From Bathymodiolus brooksi methanotrophic gill symbiont (lineage in GTDB: Bacteria; Pseudomonadota; Gammaproteobacteria; Methylococcales; Methylomonadaceae): a DNA stretch of 64,000 bases. The stretch is from the NCBI GenBank assembly GCA_020996635.1, contig JAJJBE010000085.1, forward strand, positions 1 to 64,000, given 5' to 3'. Made by a program: the position numbers and the translations under genes. The number at the start of each line of letters is the position of its first letter. Position 1 is the stretch's first letter. Below are positions 18,577-27,387 of this stretch, piece by piece. The notes under the pieces were generated by a model. That model was given only the letters and a program-made list of their open reading frames with translations. It had not been told where the DNA came from and did not search any database.

Positions 18577-18577
18577 G

Positions 18578-18922
18578 ATGAATAGTAGAAATACCCTGAA
18601 ATACTCTTTTTTGTCGGTTTGTTTGCTGCTGCCTGTGCTTGCAAGTGCCTTTGATGATGCAACGCCTGAAGTACCTGAAATGCCATTGTCTGTGCAAGAT
18701 GGTGAGCCAATGGAAGCTGATATCACCATTAGTAGGGAAGGTGATAAAGTGATTTATGAATATAAAGTGAATGGCAAAATTTATAAAATTAAAGTAATAC
18801 CTGCGATAGGGCCTGCTTATTATTTTATTGATCCTGATGGCGATGGCGAAATGGAAGAAGTGACTGAAAGTGATTTAGTGAATGGTATGAGTGTTAACCA
18901 ATGGACTATTCTTAGTTGGTAA
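18578..18922 (+). CDS. DUF2782 family periplasmic protein
   Basis: A 114-aa protein with a signal peptide (MNSRNTLKYSF to LASA) and a single small beta-rich domain containing GKIYKIKVIPAIGPAYYFID, as in the DUF2782 family. Its function is unknown. The ATG lies 1 bp after the lipA stop. A longer in-frame start at 18512 would overlap lipA by 65 bp and is rejected. DUF2782 genes commonly stand directly before thrB and polA in gammaproteobacteria, which fits the next gene. Confidence 0.85.
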   Translation: MNSRNTLKYSFLSVCLLLPVLASAFDDATPEVPEMPLSVQDGEPMEADITISREGDKVIYEYKVNGKIYKIKVIPAIGPAYYFIDPDGDGEMEEVTESDLVNGMSVNQWTILSW

Positions 18923-18926
18923 GCAT

Positions 18927-19859
18927 TTGGCTGTTTATACTTCATTAACATTAGAGCAAATCAAGCATTTTTTAAATGCCTACCAACTTCCTGAATTACT
19001 GTGCCATCGTGGCATTAGTGATGGCATAGAAAATACTAATTATTTAATAAAAACCAAGGATGGTGATTTTATTTTAACTGTGTACGAGCACTTTACTGCT
19101 CAGCAAGCTCTGCATTACCTTAGCTTATTGCAGCAGCTTGCGACATTGGAAAAATACTACCCAGAACCTATAAAGCCGATACAAGGCAATGTTTTACAGC
19201 AAATAAATAATAGACCAGCCGCATTATTCAAATGTTTACCTGGTAGTTCTGTTGATCAGGTATCGCCCCTACAAACTGCAGCGATTGCAAAAGCTTTGGC
19301 TCAGTTACATTTATCTGCTTCGCAATTAAACTTTTCACAAATAAATTCTAATGGCTTGGATTGGATTCAGCAGGTTGCAGAAAAAATACTACCGAGATTA
19401 AATAAGCAAGATGCAGTGCTATTAATGGATGAATGCCAATATCAGTCGCAGGTTAAATTAGGGCAACTTGAACAAGGTGTGATTCATGCTGATTTATTTA
19501 AAGATAATGTGCTCTTTTCTGGTGATAGCTTAACAGGATTTTTAGATTTTTATGCGGCTTGCAATGATGTTTTTTTATTAGATATAGCGATTGCCGCCAA
19601 TGATTGGTGCGTTGATAAGTATGGCGTTTTTCAGAAAAATCAATATCAAATATTCATACAATCGTATCAACAACTTAAACCTTTAAGAGATAAGGAGTTA
19701 GTGTTTTTAGATGTCTTTTTACGGCGCGCATGTTTGCGTTTTTGGCTATCGCGTTTAGAACATCAATTTAACCCCAAAGCGGGTGAAATAACGTTGGAAA
19801 AATCACCTGAAAGGTTTAGAAATTTACTGTATGAGCATCGAAAAAGAGTGAGTGGCTAG
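18927..19859 (+). CDS. thrB: Homoserine kinase (ThrB, APH-fold type)
   Basis: Phosphorylates homoserine on the way to threonine. It belongs to the choline/aminoglycoside kinase fold, not the GHMP fold of E. coli ThrB. The preferred start is a TTG giving MAVYTSLTLEQ, the usual beginning of this family (310 aa). An ATG at 18891 would overlap the upstream gene and add 12 residues. The kinase motif VIHADLFKDNVLF carries the catalytic aspartate and GFLDFYAACND the metal-binding aspartate. GISDGIENTNYLI forms the nucleotide loop. Confidence 0.88.
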   Translation: MAVYTSLTLEQIKHFLNAYQLPELLCHRGISDGIENTNYLIKTKDGDFILTVYEHFTAQQALHYLSLLQQLATLEKYYPEPIKPIQGNVLQQINNRPAALFKCLPGSSVDQVSPLQTAAIAKALAQLHLSASQLNFSQINSNGLDWIQQVAEKILPRLNKQDAVLLMDECQYQSQVKLGQLEQGVIHADLFKDNVLFSGDSLTGFLDFYAACNDVFLLDIAIAANDWCVDKYGVFQKNQYQIFIQSYQQLKPLRDKELVFLDVFLRRACLRFWLSRLEHQFNPKAGEITLEKSPERFRNLLYEHRKRVSG

Positions 19860-19861
19860 CA

Positions 19862-21005
19862 ATGCCTGAACCATTTAAGAATTTATTTAATGATGAGTTA
19901 AGCGTAGGCATAGCGAGGCATTTTAAAAGGCAATATGCTAAATTTGATAGCTTAGGGTTTATTAATGCTGCGGTGCAAGGCTTGGATAAGCTTGAGTTAA
20001 AAGAGCGTAGCCAACAAATTACTCAAGCCATGGTGGATTATTTGCCTGCTGATTTTGAGCAAGCGGGACAAATCATAAGAGCTTCTTTAGGTACACCTCT
20101 AGGAGATGATCTGCTATCACGAGCTATTGATGAGAAAGGCATTGCAGGTTGGGCTGCTATTATGCCAATAAGTGATTATGTGGGCTTGCAAGGGAGCGAT
20201 CATTTTGAGTTATCGATGCTGCTGTTTAAAGAAATGACTCAACGTGGAAGTGCTGAATTTGGTATTCGATATTTTTTATTAAAACACCCAGAAAAAATAC
20301 TAGCTGAATTAGAGAGCTGAATTAGAGAGTTGGGTTAATGATGAAAATCAACATGTACGGCGATTGATTTCAGAAGGAACAAGGCCGAGATTACCGTGGG
20401 CAATGGCTTTACCTAGCTTTAAAAAAGATCCGTTTGCCTTACTTAATTTACTGGAAAAATTAAAAGATGATAAAGCTGAGTATGTGCGGCGATCAGTTGC
20501 CAATAATTTAAATGATATAGCGAAAGACCATCCTGACCTTATTGCAAACATTGCTGAAGCTTGGTTAAAAAGTGCGAGTGAAGCACGTAGGAAATTAATT
20601 AAACATGCTTGTAGGACGTTGGTAAAACAAGGGCATCAACATACTTTACAAGTACTGGGTTATCAGTCCCCGCAAATCAAAGAGTTTCATACTGTAGTGC
20701 TGGATACAGCAGTCACCTTTGGTAATGCACTGCAATTTTCATTTTCTTTATGTTCAAGCTCTGATAAAGAACAAGCCTTGATGATTGATTATGTTATTCA
20801 TCATCAGAAAGCAAATGGCACAACAAAGGCTAAGGTTTTTAAATGGCGCAATATCCATTTAGCAGCGCAGCAAAGTTTTCAAGCATCAAAAAAACACGCA
20901 ATCAAGAAAATTAGTACACGACAATATTATGCCGGGTTGCATAGTTTGAAGGTTGTAGTGAATGGTGTTTCACAGGGTAGAGTGGATTTTCAGTTAATCA
21001 TGTAA
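19862..21005 (+). pseudogene. DNA alkylation repair-like HEAT protein, frameshifted by a 13-bp duplication
   Basis: Two frames together read as one AlkC/AlkD-like alpha-helical repeat protein. The first (19862-20320) starts MPEPFKNLFNDELS and stops after LAELES. The second continues from WVNDENQHVRRLISEG to 21005. At the junction the 13-mer gctgaattagaga is present twice in tandem (20303-20315 and 20316-20328). Removing one copy restores a continuous 376-aa protein reading LAELESWVNDENQ. Such proteins excise or bind alkylated bases. The lesion breaks the gene unless the duplication reverts or arose in sequencing. It starts 2 bp after thrB. Confidence 0.85.
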
Positions 21006-21024
21006 AGCTTGATTATGAAAGTGT

Positions 21025-21203
21025 GTATCTCCCACCTGCGCCGATGTAAGGCATCGTCCTTGAACCGAAAGGTTCAAGTGGGTGTCTATCCTGCACTTCA
21101 GGCTTTCCGCTAGCGGACATGCACACTAATACAAGAATCGACTCCCGAGGGTTTAATAGGTCCAAGGAACACCCACCTCGCTGTCGAACGCCGCAGGAGA
21201 TAC
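21025..21203 (-). ncRNA. ssrS: 6S RNA
   Basis: The minus strand opens with gtatctcc (21203-21196) and ends with its exact complement ggagatac (21032-21025), giving the closing stem of a 179-nt molecule. Inside it are features of gammaproteobacterial 6S RNA: cttgaacc...ggttcaagg near the 3' half, gcctgaagtgcag, and a long, interrupted, double-stranded shape. It lies 10 bp downstream of zapA on the same strand, the usual place of ssrS. 6S RNA binds housekeeping RNA polymerase and mimics an open promoter in stationary phase. The usual fau (ygfA) neighbour is absent. Confidence 0.88.
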
Positions 21204-21213
21204 GCTGCGTATT

Positions 21214-21513
21214 CTAAACACTTTTAAGCGTAGTTTCGATTTTAAGACACATTTTATTAAGTTGTGCGCCCATTTGAGGTGATGCAGGTGGATGATTTTG
21301 TTTAACTTGCATCAATTCATGAGTTAAATTAAGTGCAGCAAGAACGGCAACACGTTCGGCACTAGATACCTTTCCTGTTAGCCGAATATCACGCATTTGA
21401 TGATCTAGCTGTTTTGCCGACTCGGTTAATGTGTCTTGTTCGCCTTCTGCGCAAATGATTTTGTATTCTTTACCTAAAATGGTGAGAGATACAGGCTGTT
21501 GGGCTTCGCTCAT
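21214..21513 (-). CDS. zapA: Cell division protein ZapA
   Basis: A 99-aa cytoplasmic protein that binds and bundles FtsZ at midcell. It has the beta-strand start PVSLTILGKEYKIICAEGE, the conserved RVAVLAALNLTHEL helix, and a C-terminal coiled coil. It overlaps the upstream minus-strand gene by 4 bp and is followed by 6S RNA, a conserved order in gammaproteobacteria. Confidence 0.93.
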   Translation of the reverse strand: MSEAQQPVSLTILGKEYKIICAEGEQDTLTESAKQLDHQMRDIRLTGKVSSAERVAVLAALNLTHELMQVKQNHPPASPQMGAQLNKMCLKIETTLKSV

Positions 21514-21731
21514 TTATCTTGTTCCATATTTTTTAATCGGCTAATCATTGCTTCAACACGAGTACGAGCAAGGTTGGTTTTTTCGACTAGTTTAGCCCTT
21601 TCTTTAACCAGCGCATCTTGCTTGGTTTTTAAGGTGGTGTTTTCTGATTTTACGTCTGTATAGCGTTGAATTAATTCTTCTAATTTTTCTTCAAGATCTT
21701 TAATGTCAACGGATTGATTTTCTGTATTCAT
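21510..21731 (-). CDS. ZapB-like / TIGR02449 coiled-coil protein
   Basis: A 73-aa protein that is almost entirely coiled coil (DLEEKLEELIQRYTDVK onward), rich in Glu, Lys and Leu, with a C-terminal helix containing RVEAMISRLKNME. Small coiled-coil genes of this type (TIGR02449, resembling ZapB) lie directly upstream of zapA in many gammaproteobacteria, and their role is presumed to be in division. It is translationally coupled to zapA by a 4-bp overlap. Confidence 0.8.
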   Translation of the reverse strand: MNTENQSVDIKDLEEKLEELIQRYTDVKSENTTLKTKQDALVKERAKLVEKTNLARTRVEAMISRLKNMEQDK

Positions 21732-21856
21732 GCTTAGCTCACACGGGAATGATATGAATTCAAAACTACTCTATAGACTATGGTAGCATAAGGAGTTAGG
21801 TATTGAATAATGCCAGTTTTCTGAGTCTTTAAAAAACATCCTTAAATATTATCCTT

Positions 21857-22402
21857 ATGAGCTATTTAATCGTTAATTCAACTATTTTACAACAAGAGGC
21901 CGCCGGCAGTGCTGCTGAGGTACACGGAATTGCAAGTGCATTGCTTTGTCTTGATGCAACATCGGGTGCAGGAGACTGGATGAATGAAGCAATTAGTCGT
22001 GATACTGATTTATTAGAAGATGATAAATTACTTCTCATTAACTTGTTTGAGCATACTCAAAGCTTGTTAGAAAGTGATGAATTTTTATTCGAGTTATTTT
22101 TGCCTGAAGATGATGAAGCAATAGAAGATAGAGCCATTGCAGTAACCCAGTGGTGCGAAGGCTTTCTATTTGGCATGGGCCGTATACAGTCCAGCAGTAA
22201 ATTTCCTAAAGAAATTGATGAAATCTTAAGCGATATGGTTGAGCTAACAAAAATGGATACTGGGCTAACTGAAGATGAGGAGTCTGAAGAGGCACTCATG
22301 GAAGTTCAGGAGTATTTACGCGCAGCAGTGATGCTGATTTATATGGAGTTAAATACTAAAAAACCTGCTGTTACAGCAGGAGATAGTGACACGGTACATT
22401 AA
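21857..22402 (+). CDS. ygfB: UPF0149 family protein YgfB
   Basis: A 181-aa acidic, alpha-helical protein of the UPF0149/YecA family. It shows GIASALLCLDATSG near the N-terminus and WCEGFLFGMG in the middle, both family hallmarks. It has no C-terminal SEC-type zinc tail. The gene is divergent from zapB-zapA and directly precedes pepP with no gap, as in E. coli. In Pseudomonas, YgfB has been linked to regulation of beta-lactamase expression. Its role here is unknown. Confidence 0.9.
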   Translation: MSYLIVNSTILQQEAAGSAAEVHGIASALLCLDATSGAGDWMNEAISRDTDLLEDDKLLLINLFEHTQSLLESDEFLFELFLPEDDEAIEDRAIAVTQWCEGFLFGMGRIQSSSKFPKEIDEILSDMVELTKMDTGLTEDEESEEALMEVQEYLRAAVMLIYMELNTKKPAVTAGDSDTVH

Positions 22403-23707
22403 ATGAAGTCTAGTGAATTTACCGCTCGTCGGACACAATTAATGGCTGAAGTAGGGCAAGGAAATATCGCCTTAATAGCAAGTGCTAAAGTCCGCACGCG
22501 TAATAGAGATGTTGATTACACTTTTCGTCAAGATAGTGATTTTTATTATTTGACTGGATTTAACGAGCCAGATGCCGTCGCTGTTTTTATTCCAGGTCGA
22601 GAGCAAGGCGAGTATATTTTATTTTGCAAAGAATATGATGAGAAAAAAGCACTTTGGGAAGGTGCGCATGCAGGTTTAGAAGGTGCAACCACTGATTTTT
22701 CTGCGGATGATGCTTTCCCTATTGATGATTTAAGCGATATTTTACCGGGTTTATTAGAAAATAAAGCAAAAGTGTTTTACCCCATGGGCAGAGATGCAAG
22801 CTTTGATCATCAACTTATGGAGTGGATAACTCATATTCGCAGCCAAACACGTAGTGGTATTAATGCGCCAGGTGAGTTAGTTTCATTAGAACATTTAGTC
22901 CATGAAATGCGCTTGATTAAAAGTGATGCAGAAATTGAATTGATGCGTTTTGCGGCAGATATTTCAGGCAATGCACATATTAGAGCCATGCAGCAATGTA
23001 AGGTCGGCCGATATGAGTATCAAATTGAAGCTGAGTTAATTCACGAATTTATGGAAAATGGTTTACGCCATGTTGCTTACCCATCTATTGTTGCTGGGGG
23101 AAAAAATGCCTGTGTTTTACATTATGTGGAAAATAAATCTGTCTTAAATGATGGGGATTTATTATTGATTGATGCGGGTGCGGAATATGATCACTATGCA
23201 GCCGATATTACCCGTACTTTTCCTGTTAATGGACGATTTTCAGCAGAGCAAAAAGCACTTTATCAATTAGTTTTAGATGCGCAATTTGCGGCGATTGAGG
23301 AAATCAAACCTAATACGCCTTGGAATAATGCGCATGATGTATCCGTTGATGTTTTAACCTCGGGTTTAGTTGACTTGGGATTATTGACGGGCGATGTGAC
23401 ACAATTAATCAAAGATGAAGCCTATAAAGATTTTTATATGCACCGCATTGGACATTGGTTAGGGATGGATGTGCATGATGTGGGCGATTATAAAATCAAT
23501 GATCAATGGTGTGTATTAGAGCCAGGTATGGTGCTTACGATTGAGCCGGGTTTATATATTCCAAAAAATTGTTTAAAAGTAGATAAGAAATGGCGCGGGA
23601 TTGGCATTCGAATTGAAGACGATGTATTAGTGACAGAAACGGGTTATGAAGTACTCACGCAAGCAGCACCCAAAACAATTGCTGAGATTGAAGCCTTAAT
23701 GAATTAA
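22403..23707 (+). CDS. pepP: Xaa-Pro aminopeptidase
   Basis: Manganese-dependent peptidase that removes N-terminal residues before proline. It is 434 aa and matches E. coli PepP in length. The N-terminal AMP_N domain (residues 1-170, with DVDYTFRQDSDFYYLTGF) is followed by the pita-bread domain. The metal ligands lie in LLIDAGAEYDHYAADIT (two Asp), HRIGHWLGMDVHD (His), LTIEPGLYI (Glu) and GIRIEDDVLVT (Glu). It starts one base after the ygfB stop. The order ygfB-pepP-ubiH-ubiI is conserved in gammaproteobacteria. Confidence 0.96.
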   Translation: MKSSEFTARRTQLMAEVGQGNIALIASAKVRTRNRDVDYTFRQDSDFYYLTGFNEPDAVAVFIPGREQGEYILFCKEYDEKKALWEGAHAGLEGATTDFSADDAFPIDDLSDILPGLLENKAKVFYPMGRDASFDHQLMEWITHIRSQTRSGINAPGELVSLEHLVHEMRLIKSDAEIELMRFAADISGNAHIRAMQQCKVGRYEYQIEAELIHEFMENGLRHVAYPSIVAGGKNACVLHYVENKSVLNDGDLLLIDAGAEYDHYAADITRTFPVNGRFSAEQKALYQLVLDAQFAAIEEIKPNTPWNNAHDVSVDVLTSGLVDLGLLTGDVTQLIKDEAYKDFYMHRIGHWLGMDVHDVGDYKINDQWCVLEPGMVLTIEPGLYIPKNCLKVDKKWRGIGIRIEDDVLVTETGYEVLTQAAPKTIAEIEALMN

Positions 23708-23722
23708 AACATTACGAATATT

Positions 23723-23890
23723 TAGGAACGTGCACGAAACAATCTCCCGATTTCTAACGAGTCTTTTTGCACCAGGAAAGCGGCTCTCATTCGTTGCGTA
23801 GAATAACTATGCGCCTCATGAGAGAGCAACCTTCCTGGTGCAAAAATCCTGCGTTATAACTTCGGGATGTTATTCCGTGCACGTTCCTTA
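23723..23890. repeat. Repeat family R2, large copy with a nested palindrome
   Basis: taggaacgtgcacg at the left and cgtgcacgttcctta at the right are inverted ends, with acaatctcccgatttctaac and cttcgggatgttatt as inner arms. A second inverted repeat (ttttgcaccaggaaag and ccttcctggtgcaaaa, about 23764-23847) sits inside. Compared with the compact copy at 5994, this looks like one repeat inserted in another. It lies between pepP and ubiH and is probably transcribed. Confidence 0.7.
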
Positions 23891-23929
23891 GTACGGAATA
23901 AAATAGCGCACTACAGCGAGAGAAAAGAT

Positions 23930-25144
23930 ATGAAACAAGATTATGATGTATTAATTGTAGGGGGCGGCTTAGCAGGTAATTGTCTGGCTTTAGCTTTACA
24001 AGCAAGTCATTTAAAAATCGCTATTGTAGAGGCAAACACGCCGGAAGAATTACATACTTCACTTGCAGGAGATAGAGCACTTGCCCTAGCTAGCGGAACA
24101 GTGCGATTATTAGACATGCTAGGTGTTTGGCAGCAAGCAAAAAGCAAAGCGACTGCAATCAAAAAAATTCATATTTCAGATCAAGGTCATTTTGGAAAAA
24201 CGCGGCTTTCTGCAGAAAAGGAAAAGGTAGCTGCTTTAGGCTATGTGATTACCGCGCGTGATTTAGAGGCGGTTGTATCTGATTGTGTTAAACAATCGAC
24301 TGTTCAACTAATTAGTCCTGCGCGAGTTATGGGTATTGCTTCAGATGAGCACAGCGCACACCTGAGTTTAAAGCATAATAACGAGGCATTAAGTTTATCG
24401 GCAAAATTAGTGGTGGGTGCTGATGGTGGGCAATCGAGTATTAGAAAGCTTTTAGATATTCAGCAAAATATTACCGAATATCAGCAAACAGCTATTGTTA
24501 CTACGATTAAAACTGAGCTTACTCATCAGAATACTGCTTTTGAGCGTTTTACTGCTTCAGGTCCTTTAGCGCTATTGCCATTAAAAGATGAATATGCGGT
24601 GGTTTGGACACGTAGTACGGAAGACGCAGAGCAGTTAGTCACTGATAGTGAAGATGAGTTTCTGCAAGAATTACACCGCTGTTTTGGTTATAAGTTAGGG
24701 CAGTTTTCCTTAAGCTCTGCACGACGTTCGTTTCCTTTGAGTTTAATTCGTGTGAATACGATGTATTCAGGACGTGCGGTGATTATTGGTAATGCTGCGC
24801 ATCAATTACACCCTGTTGCAGGCCAAGGGTTCAATTTAGGCTTAAGAGATGTAGTGCAATTAGCAGAATGCATTTTAAATCAAGAAGCAAAAGGTGACGA
24901 TATCGGTGCAGCTGAGATGTTGATTGATTATGCGGAGCAACGACAAAAAGACCATAATACAGTGATTAATTTTACTGATGGTATCGTTAAGCTTTTTTCT
25001 AATGAATGGTTATCTGCGGCTGCCGCTAGAAATGTAGGTCTAGCCGTATTAGATTTTGTACCGAGTTTAAAAAAACAATTAGCGCATTATGCAATGGGTT
25101 TAAATGCAAAAACACCTAAATTAGGCAGTCGGAGACAAGGATGA
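23930..25144 (+). CDS. ubiH: 2-octaprenyl-6-methoxyphenol hydroxylase
   Basis: FAD-dependent monooxygenase of the UbiH/UbiF/VisC family that hydroxylates the ubiquinone ring. It is 404 aa from this ATG (MKQDYDVLIVGGGLAGN). A start at 23867 would lie inside the R2 repeat and is rejected. FAD motifs are VGGGLAG, GDRALALASGT, VVGADGGQSSIRK, and GNAAHQLHPVAGQGFNLGLRD. The gene overlaps the next hydroxylase by 4 bp. I assign ubiH from the ALASGT motif and gene order. Exact ring-position specificity cannot be read from sequence. Confidence 0.9.
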   Translation: MKQDYDVLIVGGGLAGNCLALALQASHLKIAIVEANTPEELHTSLAGDRALALASGTVRLLDMLGVWQQAKSKATAIKKIHISDQGHFGKTRLSAEKEKVAALGYVITARDLEAVVSDCVKQSTVQLISPARVMGIASDEHSAHLSLKHNNEALSLSAKLVVGADGGQSSIRKLLDIQQNITEYQQTAIVTTIKTELTHQNTAFERFTASGPLALLPLKDEYAVVWTRSTEDAEQLVTDSEDEFLQELHRCFGYKLGQFSLSSARRSFPLSLIRVNTMYSGRAVIIGNAAHQLHPVAGQGFNLGLRDVVQLAECILNQEAKGDDIGAAEMLIDYAEQRQKDHNTVINFTDGIVKLFSNEWLSAAAARNVGLAVLDFVPSLKKQLAHYAMGLNAKTPKLGSRRQG

Positions 25145-26355
25145 AACCACATTATTCAGTGATTGTTGTTGGTGGTGGTATTGTTGGAGCAACGGCAGCA
25201 TGTGCATTAGCGGTTGAAGGCATTGATGTGGCTTTATTGGATGTTCATAATCCCGTTAGGCAATGGCCAGACGATGAGCGAGCAGATATTCGGGTTTCAG
25301 CCTTAACGCGGGCATCACAAAACATTCTAAAGGCAGTGGGTGTTTGGGATGCTATGGCAGAGCGCAATATTGAGCCTTATGATCAAATGCATGTTTGGGA
25401 TGCAAGTAGTGCGGGACTATTACATTTTGATGCTGCTGATACAAAGTATGATGTTTTAGGGCATATTGTTGAAAACCGTGTAACCGTTGCTGCTTTGTGG
25501 GATCAGTTAGAATCATTACCCAGCGCAAGTCTACTTTGCCCCGCAAAAGTGACTGATTTAAGCTGTCATATAGATAAGGCAGAAATCACTTTAGAGGATG
25601 GCTCAGTATTAACAGCCGATGTTTTGATTGCTGCAGATGAGCGTGATTCAGTATTGCGGCAAATGGCGGGCATTCAAACAACAGGTTGGGAATATAAACA
25701 AGATGGTTTAGTTGCTACCATTAGTACGGAAAAGAGCCACCAAAATACAGCTTGGCAACGGTTTTTACCAGAAGGCCCCCTCGCTTTATTACCTTTGAAA
25801 AATGGTGACTGTTCTATTGTATGGACTTTAAAGCATGAAACAGCACAAGAATATATTACCTTAGCAGACGATGAGTTTTTGCAAAAACTAGAGCAGGCTT
25901 CTGAGGGTGTTTTAGGGGGAATGCTCAGTGTAGGGCCTCGAGGTGCATTTCCATTACGTTTTCAAACTGCGCAGCAATATACCGTAGAGCATTTTGTTTT
26001 AGTGGGCGATGCTGCACATGCCATGCATCCTTTGGCAGGGCAAGGTGCCAATGCTGGGTTGTTAGATGCCGCGGCAATTGCAGAAATAATCATAAAAACA
26101 CAGCAAAAAGGTAGGCCGATTGGCAGCCGTAAATCATTACGAGAATATGAGCAATGGCGCAAAGGTGATAATTTAGCCATGATGAGTAGCATGGATGTCA
26201 TTAATAAAATGTACACACAAGAAAATGAAGTTTTTAAGCAAGTGCGCGGACTGGGAATGCAGGTGATTAATCAAACCAATATTTTAAAAAACTATTTTAA
26301 TCAATATGCCATGGGTTTGAGAGCTGATTTACCTGAGCTAGCGAATAAAGATTAA
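25141..26355 (+). CDS. ubiI: UbiH/UbiF/VisC-type ubiquinone hydroxylase
   Basis: Second FAD monooxygenase of the family, 404 aa. The N-terminal FAD site is VVVGGGIVGATAACAL, followed by DIRVSALTRAS and GDAAHAMHPLAGQGANAGL. Its position after ubiH matches visC/ubiI of E. coli, which hydroxylates C5 of the ring, but UbiF-like C6 specificity is possible. It is coupled to ubiH by an ATGA overlap. The C-terminus NYFNQYAMGLRADLP is typical of the family. Confidence 0.85.
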   Translation: MKPHYSVIVVGGGIVGATAACALAVEGIDVALLDVHNPVRQWPDDERADIRVSALTRASQNILKAVGVWDAMAERNIEPYDQMHVWDASSAGLLHFDAADTKYDVLGHIVENRVTVAALWDQLESLPSASLLCPAKVTDLSCHIDKAEITLEDGSVLTADVLIAADERDSVLRQMAGIQTTGWEYKQDGLVATISTEKSHQNTAWQRFLPEGPLALLPLKNGDCSIVWTLKHETAQEYITLADDEFLQKLEQASEGVLGGMLSVGPRGAFPLRFQTAQQYTVEHFVLVGDAAHAMHPLAGQGANAGLLDAAAIAEIIIKTQQKGRPIGSRKSLREYEQWRKGDNLAMMSSMDVINKMYTQENEVFKQVRGLGMQVINQTNILKNYFNQYAMGLRADLPELANKD

Positions 26356-26376
26356 AACGGAGTTTAATAACATATC

Positions 26377-26943
26377 ATGCAAGAGATTAAGTCCTTTAAA
26401 AACCAAATGCTAATAGCAGTGCCTAGTTTAAGAGATCCCAATTTTGATAAAGGGGTGATTTTTATGTGTCAGCATAATCATGAAGGAGGGTTAGGCTTGG
26501 TCATTAATCACCCCATCAATATGCGATTAAAAGGCTTACTTGATCAAATGGATATTGCGGTTGATGATGAAAATATCGCTAATCTTCCTGTTTATGCGGG
26601 AGGGCCTGTACAGCAAGATCGTGGTTTTATTTTGCATACTTCTGAAGCGATTAAATGGGAAACAACGGTCGATATTTCTGAAGAAGTGAGCTTAACCACA
26701 TCACAAGATATATTAAAAGCAATTGCACGCGGAGAAGGTCCTCGACACTTTTTAATTGCTTTAGGTTATGCGGGCTGGAAAGAATCGCAATTAGAAGCAG
26801 AAATGAAAGAAAATTCCTGGTTAAGTACTGATTATGATGAGTCGGTTATTTTTAATACACCGATTAGCAAGCGCTGGGATGCTGCCGCTAAAAAAATGGG
26901 TGTTGATATACGTTTATTAAGTTCTCAGGTGGGACATGCCTAA
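26377..26943 (+). CDS. yqgE: YqgE/AlgH family protein
   Basis: A 188-aa cytoplasmic protein of the UPF0301 (AlgH) family. Family signatures are NQMLIAVPSLRDPNFDKGV, NHEGGLGLVINHP, and YAGGPVQQDRGFILH. Its function is unknown. In Pseudomonas algH was once linked to alginate regulation. It overlaps ruvX by 8 bp and opens the conserved yqgE-ruvX-pyrR-pyrB run. Confidence 0.93.
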   Translation: MQEIKSFKNQMLIAVPSLRDPNFDKGVIFMCQHNHEGGLGLVINHPINMRLKGLLDQMDIAVDDENIANLPVYAGGPVQQDRGFILHTSEAIKWETTVDISEEVSLTTSQDILKAIARGEGPRHFLIALGYAGWKESQLEAEMKENSWLSTDYDESVIFNTPISKRWDAAAKKMGVDIRLLSSQVGHA

Positions 26944-27385
26944 TTTGGATCCTGCTTTAGCAGGACTAAGCTCGGAAACTTATTTAGGTTTTGATTTTGG
27001 CAATAAGAAAATCGGTATGGCTGTCGGGCAGCTTGCGACTAAAACCGCAAGCCCACTAGAAACATTACGCTCATTAAACCAAGTGCCTAATTGGGAAAAG
27101 ATAGGGCAGCTTATTGCTGAATGGCAACCTGATGGTTTGATTGTTGGTATTTCTCGAAAAGCAGATGGTAGCGATAATATTATTACTCCGCGTATGTTAA
27201 AGTTTTGTCGGCAATTAAATGGTCGATATAACTTACCGGTTTTTCAGGTGGACGAGGCCTATTCCACCTTTGAAGCAAAGCAAATGTTATATGATGAATT
27301 GCATGTTAGCGCGGCTAAGCTATGGGATGTACAAGACCAACTAGCGGCACAATTAATTTTACAATCTTGGTTAAATGAACAATAA
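26936..27385 (+). CDS. ruvX: Holliday junction resolvase-like protein RuvX/YqgF
   Basis: A 149-aa protein with an RNase H-like nuclease fold. The first catalytic aspartate lies in YLGFDFGNKKIGMAVG, and conserved ALIVGISR-like (DGLIVGISRKADGS) and VDEAYSTFEAKQ motifs follow. The family is implicated in maturing the 5' end of 16S rRNA and in resolving Holliday junctions. Its ATG lies inside yqgE, so translation is probably coupled. Confidence 0.92.
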   Translation: MPNLDPALAGLSSETYLGFDFGNKKIGMAVGQLATKTASPLETLRSLNQVPNWEKIGQLIAEWQPDGLIVGISRKADGSDNIITPRMLKFCRQLNGRYNLPVFQVDEAYSTFEAKQMLYDELHVSAAKLWDVQDQLAAQLILQSWLNEQ

Positions 27386-27387
27386 GT

